A stretch of DNA of 64,000 bases from Antrodiella citrinella (Eukaryota > Basidiomycota > Agaricomycetes > Polyporales > Steccherinaceae): contig SGPM01000074.1 of NCBI GenBank assembly GCA_004802725.1, positions 16,008 to 80,007 on the forward strand, written 5' to 3'. The notes beneath the pieces are model-generated. The model worked only from the letters and a program-made list of their open reading frames with translations. It ran no database searches and had not been told where the DNA came from. Positions within the stretch are counted from its first letter, which is position 1. Each line of letters opens with the position of its first letter. The position numbers and the translations under genes were made by a program. Positions 37,197-48,519 of the stretch are shown here, in pieces.

Positions 37197-37960
37197 CTAT
37201 GAGAACGACATCAATGTATTTGCGGAGGTTGGCGTCAACCTCTTTCGTTCAATGATAAGGGCCGACACGATGATGTGATCCATAAAGTCTTGACCTGCCG
37301 GATACACTTTCAGCATTGTCGGAGGAGCTGGGCGACCATCTGCCCTCGGTGTGAGTGGCGGCGGCGTATAAGAGGCTAGCATGGGCGGCTGGGCGTTGCC
37401 TATCGACCGTAGATGGCACTAAAGTATTGGTGAGTAATTTTGGAGGGAGAAAGCGATACGAAGTATGCACATATTTCACGGGTCCTTCGTAGCTCCAGTT
37501 CAGATGTCGGCTTTCATCATTGAACCATTTCCAAAGTAATGTGCGCTGTGTGCTTGTTCAGTGAAACGATCTGAATTATAAATATGGGGTACGAACCACG
37601 TTTGATTTGTCTTTAAACTTCACCAGTACGGCATCCGTCAACTTCTCCTTACCGTCCAAGATGACCGTACTCTTCTTGACTGACACTCCCATTCTATAAA
37701 TTGATCAGTATTTTACCCATCCTAAGCGCATAGGTTACTCACTCGAACTGCCCAACGTATTTTCCGTCGTCCGAATCCCCGCGTCGAACTACAGTGATAT
37801 GCGATGTCGGTATGAAGCAGTTGGCATAAGTAGATATATGGTACAATGGTGAAATGGCGGGCTGAATATAGGTAAGTAGCATGGAATTCGGAGATTGCTG
37901 GATGAAGGTGAACACGGTGGGCTCATGTTGTACGCGTTCCTCATGTCTAGATTTTCTCAA
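37197..37960 (-). CDS. DUF6593-like protein, copy 2
   Basis: Minus-strand exons give SPLYHISTYANCFIPTSHIT and VVRRGDSDDGKYVGQFE, then MGVSVKKSTVILDGKEKLTD, LNWSYEGPVKYVHTSYRFLP, a Pro-rich linker and MLKVYPAGQDFMDHIIVSAL followed by IIERKRL, with a stop at 37197. The order of elements and the closing YPAG...DHI..SALII.RK block match copy 1 at 18878-20017, which supports the DUF6593 assignment. The linker (PPPLTPRADGRPAPPT) is longer than in copy 1. No ATG occurs at the 5' boundary I give; the true start is probably in an upstream exon (a splice acceptor lies near 37943) or at the in-frame ATG about 27 codons further in. Function is unknown. Confidence 0.65.
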
Positions 37961-38818
37961 TCAGTAAGTATGGTGAGATGTCGTCAAGCGAATATGTTGT
38001 GTATACCTTCGGGTGCTGCTCCCCTCTGCTCGATGCGGTAACGCTGGCGGGCTGTGCGGCGAGGAATGTGATTCTCTATGCCGAGACACAGAACGCGAAC
38101 CTCCTCGAGAACGAGGCGAAAGGCTGGACGGACCAGGTACACCAACTGCGAGTGTGTCGTCGTAGCTAACCATTCGGTATTTCAGTATCGGTATTGCGAA
38201 GTCTGGAAATATGACGCACCTTGGTGGCGAGACCGGACAGTCTTCACCTTGCTCGTTGATTCCAGCAGCTCTGTTCCATTCCGACTCTGCGATAATCATA
38301 CCTGTGGTGTTCGCGACAGTGTGCAATAGTCTGCAGCTCTTCCCACACGAAGTGGTGTTTATGAATATCGACAAGCGCCTGAGGCTGTTCAAGCTGTCCA
38401 GTTCCAAATAAACATTCCACAGTCAAGGATTGAGCGTTGCGTGAAAGGGGGGTTTTCAAAATGTTGTCCCCATGGATTTCGTGACTGTGTAGCTTTGAGA
38501 GTTGACAACCTTGAAACAGTTGGTGGCCGTTATGTAATGATAAAGTCAAGTATTTTCTATGTGCGACAACTTCAAATTTGGTAGTCACATTTCCATATGA
38601 AGACATACAATTTCCAATTTCAATTTCTGTTTCGTCACCGTAATATTTTGAGTCCGAGATTCTTCATTGACCTCGGCACATTCACTCGTTTCCTCGCTGG
38701 CGAACAGGATTGAGATTGGTATGATATCTTGTTGACGGTGAAGGTATGTCCTGTGCTTTCTACCGAAGTATATTTCAATAATGACACTGCCCTTAGGTTC
38801 AATGTTCCGGGAAGGCGC
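37961..38818. other. About 0.85 kb between divergent genes
   Basis: It holds a 148-codon minus-strand frame (37961-38407), the C-terminal part of which (Arg/Ser/His/Pro-rich) might be an upstream exon of the DUF6593-like gene. The rest is presumably the promoter of the DNA polymerase gene. Not resolved. Confidence 0.35.
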
Positions 38819-41800
38819 ATGTTCGGAACACTACAACGCCAATTACGGTCTTCGCGATCCGGCCATGCCCCATATTCTACAGTCGCGTTCAAGCACAAAC
38901 CGTCACCACAGACAAACACTTCTAGGCGTGAGTGGCAAAGGAAAGATGTCAAACCAGAAACGAAAGCTCACACGCAGGAAGGAGCAATCGTCGGTGAGTC
39001 CCGTTTTATCTGTCACGAGAGTGTCCTGTCTGACCATCCACAGGCAAACGCAATGAACTTGGTGTGCAGATGCTCTCTCGTCGTTTGCACGAGCAAGTCT
39101 TTCGAAACACAACCTTTCCCCCATATGACCGATCGTTTGTTCAAATTGCACAGGAGCATCTGCAGACGCACGGCCTCGACCCGTCACAGGGGTCCGTTTT
39201 GCCGGATATTGGGTTCACACTACCTCAGCTGCAAGGTCACAACATTGACGAACACTTCTTCCGCATTGGCAGTGAGGCTGCACAACCATGGCTGTCGCTC
39301 GCAAAGACACTATCCACGTCGGAATTGCCCCCCAAACCTGAGATCTGGCACATACAGGCGGGATGGACGAAGTATCACTTCCTATCGGATGGGTCAAGCT
39401 ATAGCACCCATGTCGAGTATCCCGAACACGACGGACAGGCGGAGGACATGCTCGTCTTCGATGTGGAAACCATACCGGGGTATAGTCCGTTCGCAGTCAT
39501 GGCTTGTGCGGCATCCAAGAACGCATGGTACTCCTGGATTTCTCCCTGGCTTCTTGACGAGTCGGCAGATCCACAACATCTCATTCCCCTCGGTCCCCCT
39601 TCGCAAGCCAGAGTCGTAGTTGGACACAACGTGTCATACGACAGAGCGAGGATCTCAGAAGAATACAGCGTTACAGGAACTCAGACGCGCTTTCTAGATA
39701 CCATGGCTCTTCACGTCGCTGTCAAAGGCATCTCATCTCATCAGCGACCTGCTTGGAACAAGTACCGCAAGATGAAAGCGCAGGAGAAAGAGCAAAAGAA
39801 CGAAGCTGTAGATGCCGTTCTCGAGCTCATGAGAGAGACGGAGCTGAAGCAAGAAGAGGAAGTTGATAGCGAGAAGAAAGAGAAACTCCGTCTCCTGAGG
39901 CAGGAGATGGAGGAGAGCCTACCACAGCTACAGGCTGAGGACTCATTGGAAACCGAGGCTGAGCTGTCGTCTAAGCGGTGGGAGGACTTGACCTCTGCCA
40001 ACTCTCTTGCTGATGTCGCGAAACTGCATTGTGGTATCGTGGTGGACAAGGAAATCCGAAATGACTTCATGACTCATTCCCCAGCCGAGATTTTGGACGG
40101 CATTCAAGACTATCTCAGTTACTGTGCTCACGACGTCGCTGTGACCCACGCCGTCTTTTGCAAGGCTCTTCCTGCGTTCCTCAATGCATGTCCAAGCCCT
40201 GTGTCATTTGCTGGAATTCTTACGATGGGATCTAGCTTCCTACCCGTCAACGAGGAATGGGGCACCTATCTGGCCAATGCAGAGAGGACTTACCGAGACT
40301 TAGACGACAAAGTCAGGAAGCGGCTAGTTGATCTTGCCCATGAAGCCAAAGAGATGATGGAGAGCGGAGCGTGGAAAGAGAGTGCTTGGCTCGGTCAGCT
40401 GGATTGGACTCCCAAGGTGGCTGGCAAGAGTCGTGGCATAGAGCCTCCCCATGTACGTTGCTTTGCTTATTTTCTACGCTCATTTAGCTGACATGGAAGT
40501 CAGGTTGAACTAGAGGTGGTCATTGAGACAGACACCCCAGCTTCTTCCCCACCAGCGGCAGACTCTGCTCCGGGCACTTCTCATATACCTGCCTGGTATA
40601 AGGAGTTCTTGAAGGAAGGTCCTCAGAGTGCCCCAGTTGTCAACCGTATCCTCCCGCTTCTCCTGAAAACCAGCTTTGATGGGCATCCGATGCGCTACAC
40701 GACTGCGGAAAAATGGCATTATCTCGTGGACGACAATATTACCCGACTTCCAACCGCTCGCTCTGCGAAGACGATCACTCTCTTTAGCTTGACACATGCT
40801 GTCCCGTTGTTGGCAGATGGCCATTTGCAATGCAGCGATCCAGATATCGCTCTCTCGGTATCTCAGGGGCTCTTTCCCGCAGATGTTGTGGACGTCATTC
40901 GCGCACGAGCTGACGAGTTGGCTCACTTTGCAGAATCTCTCGATGATCCTTGGCTTCGACAACTGGACTGGACTATGAAAAAGGTAGATAGCGCACGCAG
41001 CGAGCCATTGTCGTCATCTAAGCCGAAGAAGTCCAAGAAAGTTGTGGCGCCTGCTCCTCCTAAGGTATACTGGCCGAAGTGGTACTGGGACTTGACGAGA
41101 CCCAGAAAAGACATGCCGTCGGGATCTCTTGATCTTACAGTCCGTAATCGCCTCGCACCTATCCTTCTCCGACTGTCATGGCAAGGATGGCCTCTATTCC
41201 ATTCCCGTGAACACGGTTGGACTTTCCGTGTCGATCCTCAGTCAGAATACAAGACCCGTCTTAGCGCTCTGACGTTCTACGACCCCGCAGACGATACTCT
41301 GCAGCAGTCCGTCCTTCGGAGCGGGTACATGTACTACAAGCTTCCGCACAAGGATGGAGAGAAAGCCAACGTGGGCAATCCGCTCGCGAAGACTTTCATC
41401 AAGTACGCACAAGATGGAACATTGACCAGTCCTGGGGACGAGGCGAAGGAGGCTCTCGATATGAATGCTCAGTGCTCGTACTGGATCAGTGCTAGAGACC
41501 GTGTCATGAAGCAGCTCGTGGTATGGCAAGATCAACGTCTGAACGCAGGATTCGACGCGTCGGACGACCCAGCGAAGAAGTGGGGCATCATCATCCCCCA
41601 AGTGATCACTATGGGGACCGTGACACGTCGCGCCATCGAGAAGACGTGGCTGACCGCGAGCAATGCCAAGAAGAACCGCGTTGGTTCCGAGCTCAAGGCG
41701 ATGGTTCGTGCGCCAGAGGGGTATGCGATGGTCGGCGCCGACGTCGACTCTGAGGAGTTGTGGATCTCTAGTGTCATGGGAGACGCTCAGTTTGGGATTC

Positions 41801-42936
41801 ACGGCGCAACGGCGATCGGCTGGATGACGCTGGAGGGTACGAAGGCGGCGGGAACAGATCTGCACTCGAAGACGGCGAGCATCCTTGGCATCTCTCGCGA
41901 TCAGGCGAAGGTGTTCAATTACTCTCGTATCTACGGCGCGGGTATGCGGCACGCGATCCTACTGCTTCTCCAGGCCAACGCTGGGATGCTCCCTGAACAG
42001 GCGCACAAGTTGGCGGAAAACCTGTACGCGTCGACGAAGGGCAAGAATACTCATAGGAATGACATTTTCGGACGCAAGTTCTGGTTCGGGGGCACAGAGA
42101 GCTACGTTTTCAACAAGCTTGAGGAGATTGCGCTGTCGGACCGTCCGCAGACTCCCGCGCTGGGGTGTGGCGTCACGCATGCTCTGTCGAAGGAGTACCT
42201 CCCTGCCGAATTCGGGTCGGATTACATGACGTCGCGCATAAACTGGGTTGTCCAGTCGTCGGGCGTGGACTATCTGCATCTGCTCATCGTGGCCATGAAC
42301 TACTTGATCGACAAGTACGACATCGATGCTCGCTACCTCATCTCCGTACACGATGAACTGCGATATCTCGTGAAGGAGGAAGACAAATACCGTGCTGCTC
42401 TGGCTCTGCAGATCGCGAATCTATGGACACGATCTCTTTTCTCCTTCAAGCTCGGTTTGGATGACCTTCCGCAGGGCGTAGCGTTCTTCTCGGCAGTGGA
42501 TGTGGACAAAGTCCTCAGGAAAGAAGTGGACATGCCGTGCACCACGCCTTCCCAACCTATCCCCATCCCTCCTGGAGAAAGTCTCGACATGGCGAAGGTT
42601 CTCTCCAAGACCAACGGCGGATCCCTCTGGGCAGACGGGTCCGCTATGTCGCCTGTTGACGACAACGTTCCAACGTCAACACCTGAGGGCTACGTGTTGC
42701 CCAACTGCCTGACCCACCGTGCTGATAGTGCTGCCTGGCTTCGTGCGCAGGCAACGTCCGAGTTTGGGGAAATCAAGCATCTCGCACAGCAGGCGAGCGG
42801 TCAAAAATACGCGGGAGGGATAGGCGACCAGAGGCGAAGCAAAGGGTCACGGAAGTCGAGCCCCCTAGGGAATGGGGCGGATATGGATTGGAGTGAGAGG
42901 GTGGAGGAAGTGTTGAGGGCCGATGCACATCGGTGA
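38819..42936 (+). CDS. MIP1: Mitochondrial DNA polymerase gamma, catalytic subunit, 1,338 aa
   Basis: Three exons (38819-38993, 39044-40452, 40504-42936) with 50- and 51-nt introns give 4,017 nt. The N-terminus is basic and Ser-rich (MFGTLQRQLRSSRSGHAPYS), as expected for mitochondrial import. The family A exonuclease motifs are all present: Exo I LVFDVETIP (Asp198, Glu200), Exo II VVVGHNVSYDRAR and Exo III YCAHDVAVTHAVF. Polymerase motifs follow: A, MVGADVDSEELWISSVMGD (Asp941); B, DQAKVFNYSRIYGAG (Lys997); C, LISVHDELRY (Asp1145, Glu1146). It replicates and repairs mitochondrial DNA. A Lys/Glu-rich coiled-coil-like insert lies between Exo II and Exo III (around 39770-39990 nt). The 3' tail past motif C is long and probably disordered. 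The gene looks intact. Confidence 0.96.
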
Positions 42937-43958
42937 GATCGATGATGCTGCACCTCATGGTCTTCCTCATGTTACAGATCGGCTTAACTTATTACTTGCT
43001 TTGTCGTCCCTTCGTTTTTTGCAGTCTCTGGTTGTGGAAGTCCTCGAAAGTATCATAGTCAATCCCCACTTAGCTATCGCATTCTATGTCCATATAATTC
43101 CTGCACACAACTTGTGTCCTGCTACCTGCCTGCCTGCCTGTGGCGTCACTGCCCGACACCGCGTGCATCGATCGTTCCTATCCAGACACGTTCAATACTG
43201 GCATGTTGATATTCGAAATGATAAGTTGGCTGTGTTTACCTGGGTCAAAGCGCGTTGGTACTTGGAAGAAGCACTGGTATGATCATCGGAAGCTCATTTC
43301 GCAACGCAGCGCGTCGGGGGACATCAGAAATGACTCGGTCGTCGCGGTCGAAGTCGCCACAGGCGCACTGAACTGCACTGAAGCTGTCGATGATTGCCAA
43401 GTACGCTGCGCTTCCTACTGACTGCGAACTGCTTCGGTATCACAAGGAGCGCACGACCCTGCGCTACCATCATACTACACGGCATCGGCGTGGAGGCGGG
43501 AGACGGTGCGTCAGTGTGAGAGTCGGGACGGCGGGCATGGGGGCGGGCAGACGCGCAGCGCCGCCGTCAAATGAATATTGTTTGGCGACAAAATGTGTCG
43601 TTGTATTCGAGGCGGGGGGCGGGGTCGGGGGAAAATGACCAAATGGGACGATTCGCATCCAGGGTTTGACAATGCCGACGACGTGCCACATCAATTCCCG
43701 CCAGAAGTCGTACACGCGCTGCGCCACCAATACCCGCTTTAGGCAAGCGTCGGGGTTCGGGATGGGCGCTATTACCTAATTAGTGTACACGAGCCCACCG
43801 ACGCCCGGCGCTTGATGCGATATCACACCTTCATCACTGTCGAACATGTCGCATCGAAGGCGGGTGACTCTGACTCGAGGCGTCGGCACGAACAAACAAC
43901 ATGCCGAGCATTGTCGGAGTTCGTTGGGCATTGGTGTGTTCGTTGTCAACAAACGGCG
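42937..43958. other. About 1 kb intergenic
   Basis: Region between the polymerase stop and the promoter of the DUF6699-like gene. It contains a GC-rich patch of long G runs near 43610-43630, but no supportable gene. Confidence 0.4.
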
Positions 43959-43965
43959 TATAAAA
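43959..43965 (+). promoter_or_regulatory. TATA box of the DUF6699-like gene
   Basis: TATAAAA lies 160 nt before the start codon at 44119, with a pyrimidine-rich leader between. Confidence 0.5.
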
Positions 43966-44118
43966 TGCTCGTCGACCGGCGCAGCTAGTTCTGCACCGAG
44001 CCCCCGCCGCCTCGTCCCCGCCCTCAGATCACCCGCCTTCGCCCTCATCTGACTCATCCTCCCCTTCTTGCCCGTCGCATCCCCGCCTCGTCCGGCCTCC
44101 CGCCCACATTATACCGAT

Positions 44119-44779
44119 ATGTACTACAACACCCCGTCGCCGACCCAGCCGACCACCCCGCCGGCACCGTACCCCTACACCAACAACCTGCCGCCGTCGC
44201 CGGTGACGCCGTCGAACAGGCATTTGGGCGGAGATCCGAGAGCACCCCAAGTTCGGTCGGTAGGCTTACCCTATGGCACACCCCGTACGTGACTCCCCCA
44301 CATCGACGCGTTTTTCCTCATTATTCATATACTTTGCGTGTTGTACAGATGGCTTGATGACACCTCCAAGCAGCCCGGAGAGAAACCGCACCAATATGCC
44401 TACAACCCTCGCTCGAGAGCTCACACGCGGTTACGCTCACACCATGCCGCCTTTCTTGCTGTTCCAAGCGCCAGTGTTCAACCGCCTATACGCCCAGCCT
44501 GCCACTTCGCCCGAATCCTCCACTATATACGTTCACATCGGCCGTCACGCCTTTGCCATATCCGGCGCGAACGGCGTCGTCACTTTGTGGGATGTCGTGC
44601 AGCGATTGGCCACCGAATGGGTGCGCTACCGCCGTCAAGATGACGAGAGGGGTTCTACCAGATATACCGCAGAGGGAAATTTGGTCGGAGACATTTATGC
44701 CAGTAGAGGCTTCTACTTCGATGGCTTGACCCCTTCAATCGCCGGTCCCAGCCACTACGACCTTCACCTGAGATTCTGA
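44119..44779 (+). CDS. DUF6699-like protein, 198 aa
   Basis: Exon 1 (44119-44284) and exon 2 (44349-44779) enclose a 64-nt GTACGT...ACAG intron; total 597 nt. The first 80 residues are rich in Pro, Thr and Asn (MYYNTPSPTQPTTPPAPYPY) and probably disordered. The folded C-terminal half contains STIYVHIGRHAFAISGANGV then VTLWDVVQRLATEWVRYRRQ, matching the Agaricomycete DUF6699 pattern in which a strand pair is followed by a V..VLDA/WDV helix. Function is unknown; these are small, probably cytoplasmic proteins abundant in mushrooms. A TATA box is present, and a long pyrimidine-rich 3' flank follows. Confidence 0.75.
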
Positions 44780-45599
44780 GCCTGAGCATCAACGAACGCC
44801 CCTGCTCCCTCTGACTCTGCGCTGCTGTCCGATTGCTGCCGGCTCCTTTTCTACCTCATTCAACACTCAGTATGTTGGACGCTTTGTCGCTCTGACCCCG
44901 TTGGCAGGCCGACTTGGTTTCTATACGAACACTCACCCCCCACTCAAGACACAAGACTCTATACCCCGCTGTCGCGATACCCGTACTCCATCCGATGTTT
45001 TGTAACTTTTTTTCATTATCACTCTGCTATTCGAACACTGTTTTGTTTTGAACACTGAACTCCTCCCCATTATCGTCAGTACCCCTGCTCTACCTGTAGT
45101 CTCCTTGCTGTCTTGTCTGTCTGTCTGTCTACCCCTGCTCTCTTAGTCCTTTGTCCTTCCCCGACCTCATTGTTGTTATTGTTGTTTGCTCGTCGTCGTC
45201 CATAGAAATAGCTCTCGTTTGGCTGTCGTAGTATCGTTGTACGTCAAGTCTGAATCGGAATGCAAAGTCTACTTGACCCATCCCCCGTAGAATCAGAAGA
45301 GCTGCAGCCGGCCAAGACGTCGGATGATAGGTATTTCTGATCACACTTGTCTCTGGAACTCTTCAAATGCCCCCCTGGTTGTCCTCCTCCATCATGATAC
45401 TGCGATTTACGGCATCGATTATAGCATCATCACAGGAGCATGCGATAGTAGGCCTCAAGGCCTCACCGGTATCAGGTTCGGCCTCATTCACGATTTTTCA
45501 GAACCAGATCTCATAATACCGTACTGTTTCTGATAAAAGGATATCAAAGGCTTACCAGCAGTAGTACGTCGAACCACGGTATCACACCATCATACGACC
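44780..45599. other. About 0.8 kb: 3' flank, pyrimidine-rich
   Basis: Strongly pyrimidine-biased on the plus strand (44800-45200), including a GTCT tetranucleotide repeat near 45115-45131. Probably the 3' UTR of the DUF6699-like gene. No gene is seen. Confidence 0.4.
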
Positions 45600-46389
45600 A
45601 TGCCTCCGGTCTGCGAAGTGGTTCGGTTTCCCAGCTCAGCTGCGTACAGGACTGACCCCTCCACTTTGCATGAGGCGTACGACATCTTGCATGGCATAGA
45701 CGGTGTCCAAGCGTGAGTGGCGTCCTAATTCGGAGGGTGTTGCCTGGCTCACGTCGCATCCTTCATAATAGTACATACCACGGTCTTCAAATCGGAGACT
45801 CTGGTACCCTATACGGATTCATCCGTAAGTCAATCGTGTCCATCTCACCAAACTCACCTCTGATACATATACCTCTACAGTATGGGGCACCATGGAACGC
45901 CACAAGACCTTCACCACGACCCAAACATACGCGAAGGAATTCATCCCGACACTTCAGAAAAGCCTCAGCGGACCCGCGTCGCTGCTCTACCACGTCCACT
46001 TCTCCGTTGATCCTCGGCTGGTCCTTCGCGCCTCAGCTGTAGAGCTCGTGTACCTGACTGTACAGCTTCGAGGTGGAGGAAGCCCTGCAGAAGAGGATCT
46101 CGCGGAGATGAAATCTCATTTGAAGGCTTCTGTGCACGAAGGCGCGTGGGGGCAAGCTGAAGAGAAGCGGAATGTGTTCGTGGTCCTGGGTGGGTTGAAA
46201 ATGGTTAGTCTTCCTCTTCTTGTCAGGATATCCGAGAGCTTACTATGTTCTACGGCCTGTCAAATAGTCAGAGTCTGGATACAAGTGGAATGGAACGACA
46301 AAGCTCGTAGTCAAAAGCGAAATGGTCCGAATTGGCGTTGCAGAGTACAAAGTTGCGAAATTGTCATATTTATAAGAAGTGTCAGGTAA
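45600..46389 (+). CDS. Small protein resembling dimeric alpha-beta barrel (ABM-like) proteins
   Basis: Exons 45600-45712, 45772-45824 and from 45881 join in phase and start MPPVCEVVRFPSSAAYRTDP. The pattern (strand, helix HEAYDILHGIDGVQA, strand, then LWGTMERHKTFTTTQTYAKE followed by a second half ending NVFVVLGGL) resembles fungal two-domain ferredoxin-like barrel proteins that use a W.(S/T).E.H motif. The C-terminal end is uncertain. A good GTTAGT donor stands at 46204 after 163 residues, but reading on without splicing reaches a stop at 46389, the end given here. An expected second-domain tail is not visible, so the gene may be 3'-truncated. Function is unknown. Confidence 0.55.
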
Positions 46390-46884
46390 TCTTCCTGGTA
46401 GAGCAAGATAGACGATATCGCGACAGAATTTCAAACACTCACAGTCCTCGCAACTTTTGGTTGGCGTCCGTCCAACATGTGATGATCTAGATATTTGGTG
46501 GAGTAGTATATAAAGGTCCAGAATATACTTATACTCAAGACAACCCTCTCGAGAGCAGTAAGTCCTGCGACTGCGTTCAAGAGTGTCTAAGCGCCCATCG
46601 AATCGGAGTATGTCGATCACTCGGATCAGAGTACTAAGTATGTAGGAATGCGGATTATTCTCCTCCAATACTGCATTACAATCCACAATCCGCGTACTAT
46701 CATGGCCGAAATGTTCAAAGCAGGCAGTTTCAAATGAGAGAAATATATTGAATGTAACTAATACAGACGAACTCTTAGTTGTACACGGTATGGTTAGTAG
46801 CTCGCTCATCGTTCACATCCACTTCTTGTCCTAATACCATCATCACCACCGCTTCCTGATCTTTCATACGCATCTCATCGCAAA

Positions 46885-47742
46885 ATGGCAGGCGTTTCAG
46901 GGTTTACACAGGTGAGTCCATTCAGTGTCATTGTTCACCAGTGGGAATTAGACCACCATTAGACGGAGGAAATCGCGTGCGTTCAAGTTGGTACGTACGA
47001 AGACCTAAGGTGGTTATATGCGCTCATTTCACGCGTCCCTTCACTCCACTGACATATCAACCGTTCTGTAGCACTAAAATGACGCGTAGAATAAGTGTTC
47101 AGAATTTCTCAGGTGCCTCCGGAACAAGAGTCAAACTCACGACGATTCGAGCCTTCTCCGACACATCCCTCTGCTGCTCTGAGATTTCGGCATATCCTGT
47201 CCACTTCCCTCGCCGTCGAATACTTAGATCTATATTGGCCCAGGTCTGTCGCTGGTAAATCTTTGTGTAGGGATTATTGGTGAGTGTCGGCTTTTGAGGA
47301 GAGTCCGGGACTGACTGAGGATGGACGATGGTGTTACAGCGGCGCGGTACTGTACAGGTGGGGGCTGTTGTTGAGAGGGTATGATGCTCAACACAAGCAA
47401 CCTCTTGAGAACCCTCCGAATCCTTCTCATCCTACCAAGGGCCGAAATCCCTCGCATCCGGCGGGCGTTTTTCCTGATATCGTGGTCCCGCAGATAACCA
47501 CTGCGACAGCCCACGACTGTGCTGGTGCTGAATATCCATACGTCCGGTTGTTCTCTCATGCAGGAAGAAAACAGCGGGACCAGTATATACGGCACGATAC
47601 AGAAGAGCATCTGCGTATCAAGTTCAGAATCCCAGAGATCGCTGTCCCAGAAGATTCCAAATCGCAGGACCGAGCCGTAGCTGGACCGACAGATGGGTAT
47701 CATTCACGATCAGACCCGTGGAATTCTCGTCTAGGGACCTAA
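46885..47742 (+). CDS. Possible unrecognised gene
   Basis: A chain of three exons keeps phase: MAGVSGFTQ (46885-46911), then VPPEQESNSRRFEPSPTHPS, HILSTSLAVEYLDLYWP (from 47112) and SGAVLYRWGLLLRGYDAQHK (from 47339) up to a stop at 47742. The first intron would be 200 nt, unusually long for this window, so another exon may be missing. The last exon is hydrophilic with Pro/Asn/Ser-rich and Asp/Arg-rich parts. I recognise no family. Open frame, splice signals and composition support it weakly. Confidence 0.35.
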
Positions 47743-48519
47743 GTAGAGCCACGGAAACTGTAGCGCGGTCAGTCTCAACCCCAAGACATGTACCAGCGGC
47801 CCGTCGGCGAGAGACCAGAGGCGGCGATAAGTCAGTCATGCGACTTCAAGCTTCAAGTTCGTGGCATTGATGCAGCAGCAGTTGTGTGTGAGTTCACTGC
47901 GATCAAATATTGGTGAGCTCGTTATGGCAATGTGCTTAGACACATACCGCTCATGACTCTATCTGTGCGAAGTCCAAACTCACGTCATTTCAGCGGTTCT
48001 GCATCTCAACGAGACCGATGTAAAGGTATGGGAGGAATGCCAGGATTAGCGACGGGGAACTCGAGGTTGCCACTGCTAGGGTTAGGAGCTGTGCGAATTC
48101 AGGGTTAGGGTCACCAAGATACGATCTCGATTTCCCTGAGCGCCCCGGCCTGCATGTACCGTCGCAGCCTCGTTATTCCGCTTCGCCATCATCCACGACG
48201 AGACCAGCACTGCGCTCGACATGTACAGCGATCATGGCGAGGCATGGAGGAGAGGCGGAAGGCACGTACGTCGGACAAGACGCGAAATTTAAGCAAATCA
48301 GCGAAGCCTTGGAATATTAGCATCGCGCCGTGATCCGGAGGGAGTTCCGGGAAGGAGCCATTCAACCTGAGACTCGCCTCTCCTGCCCTCTGCCTACTCT
48401 CCTTCCATCCACCACCTTCACGTATGTTTTTATCTCAAGCTCCTTCGACGAATTTCTGACCTTAGCAGTTCTCTACACAGCTGGACTGTTTCGAACGGTC
48501 GTTGCGCATTTCGGCCAAT
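47743..48519. other. About 0.8 kb intergenic
   Basis: No supportable gene; upstream region of the F-box gene that starts at 48520. Confidence 0.35.

Noticed and set aside
41242..41952. 236-codon minus-strand frame inside the DNA polymerase gene
   Set aside because: Antisense of a firmly identified gene with all catalytic motifs; its composition is that of a reverse-frame shadow.
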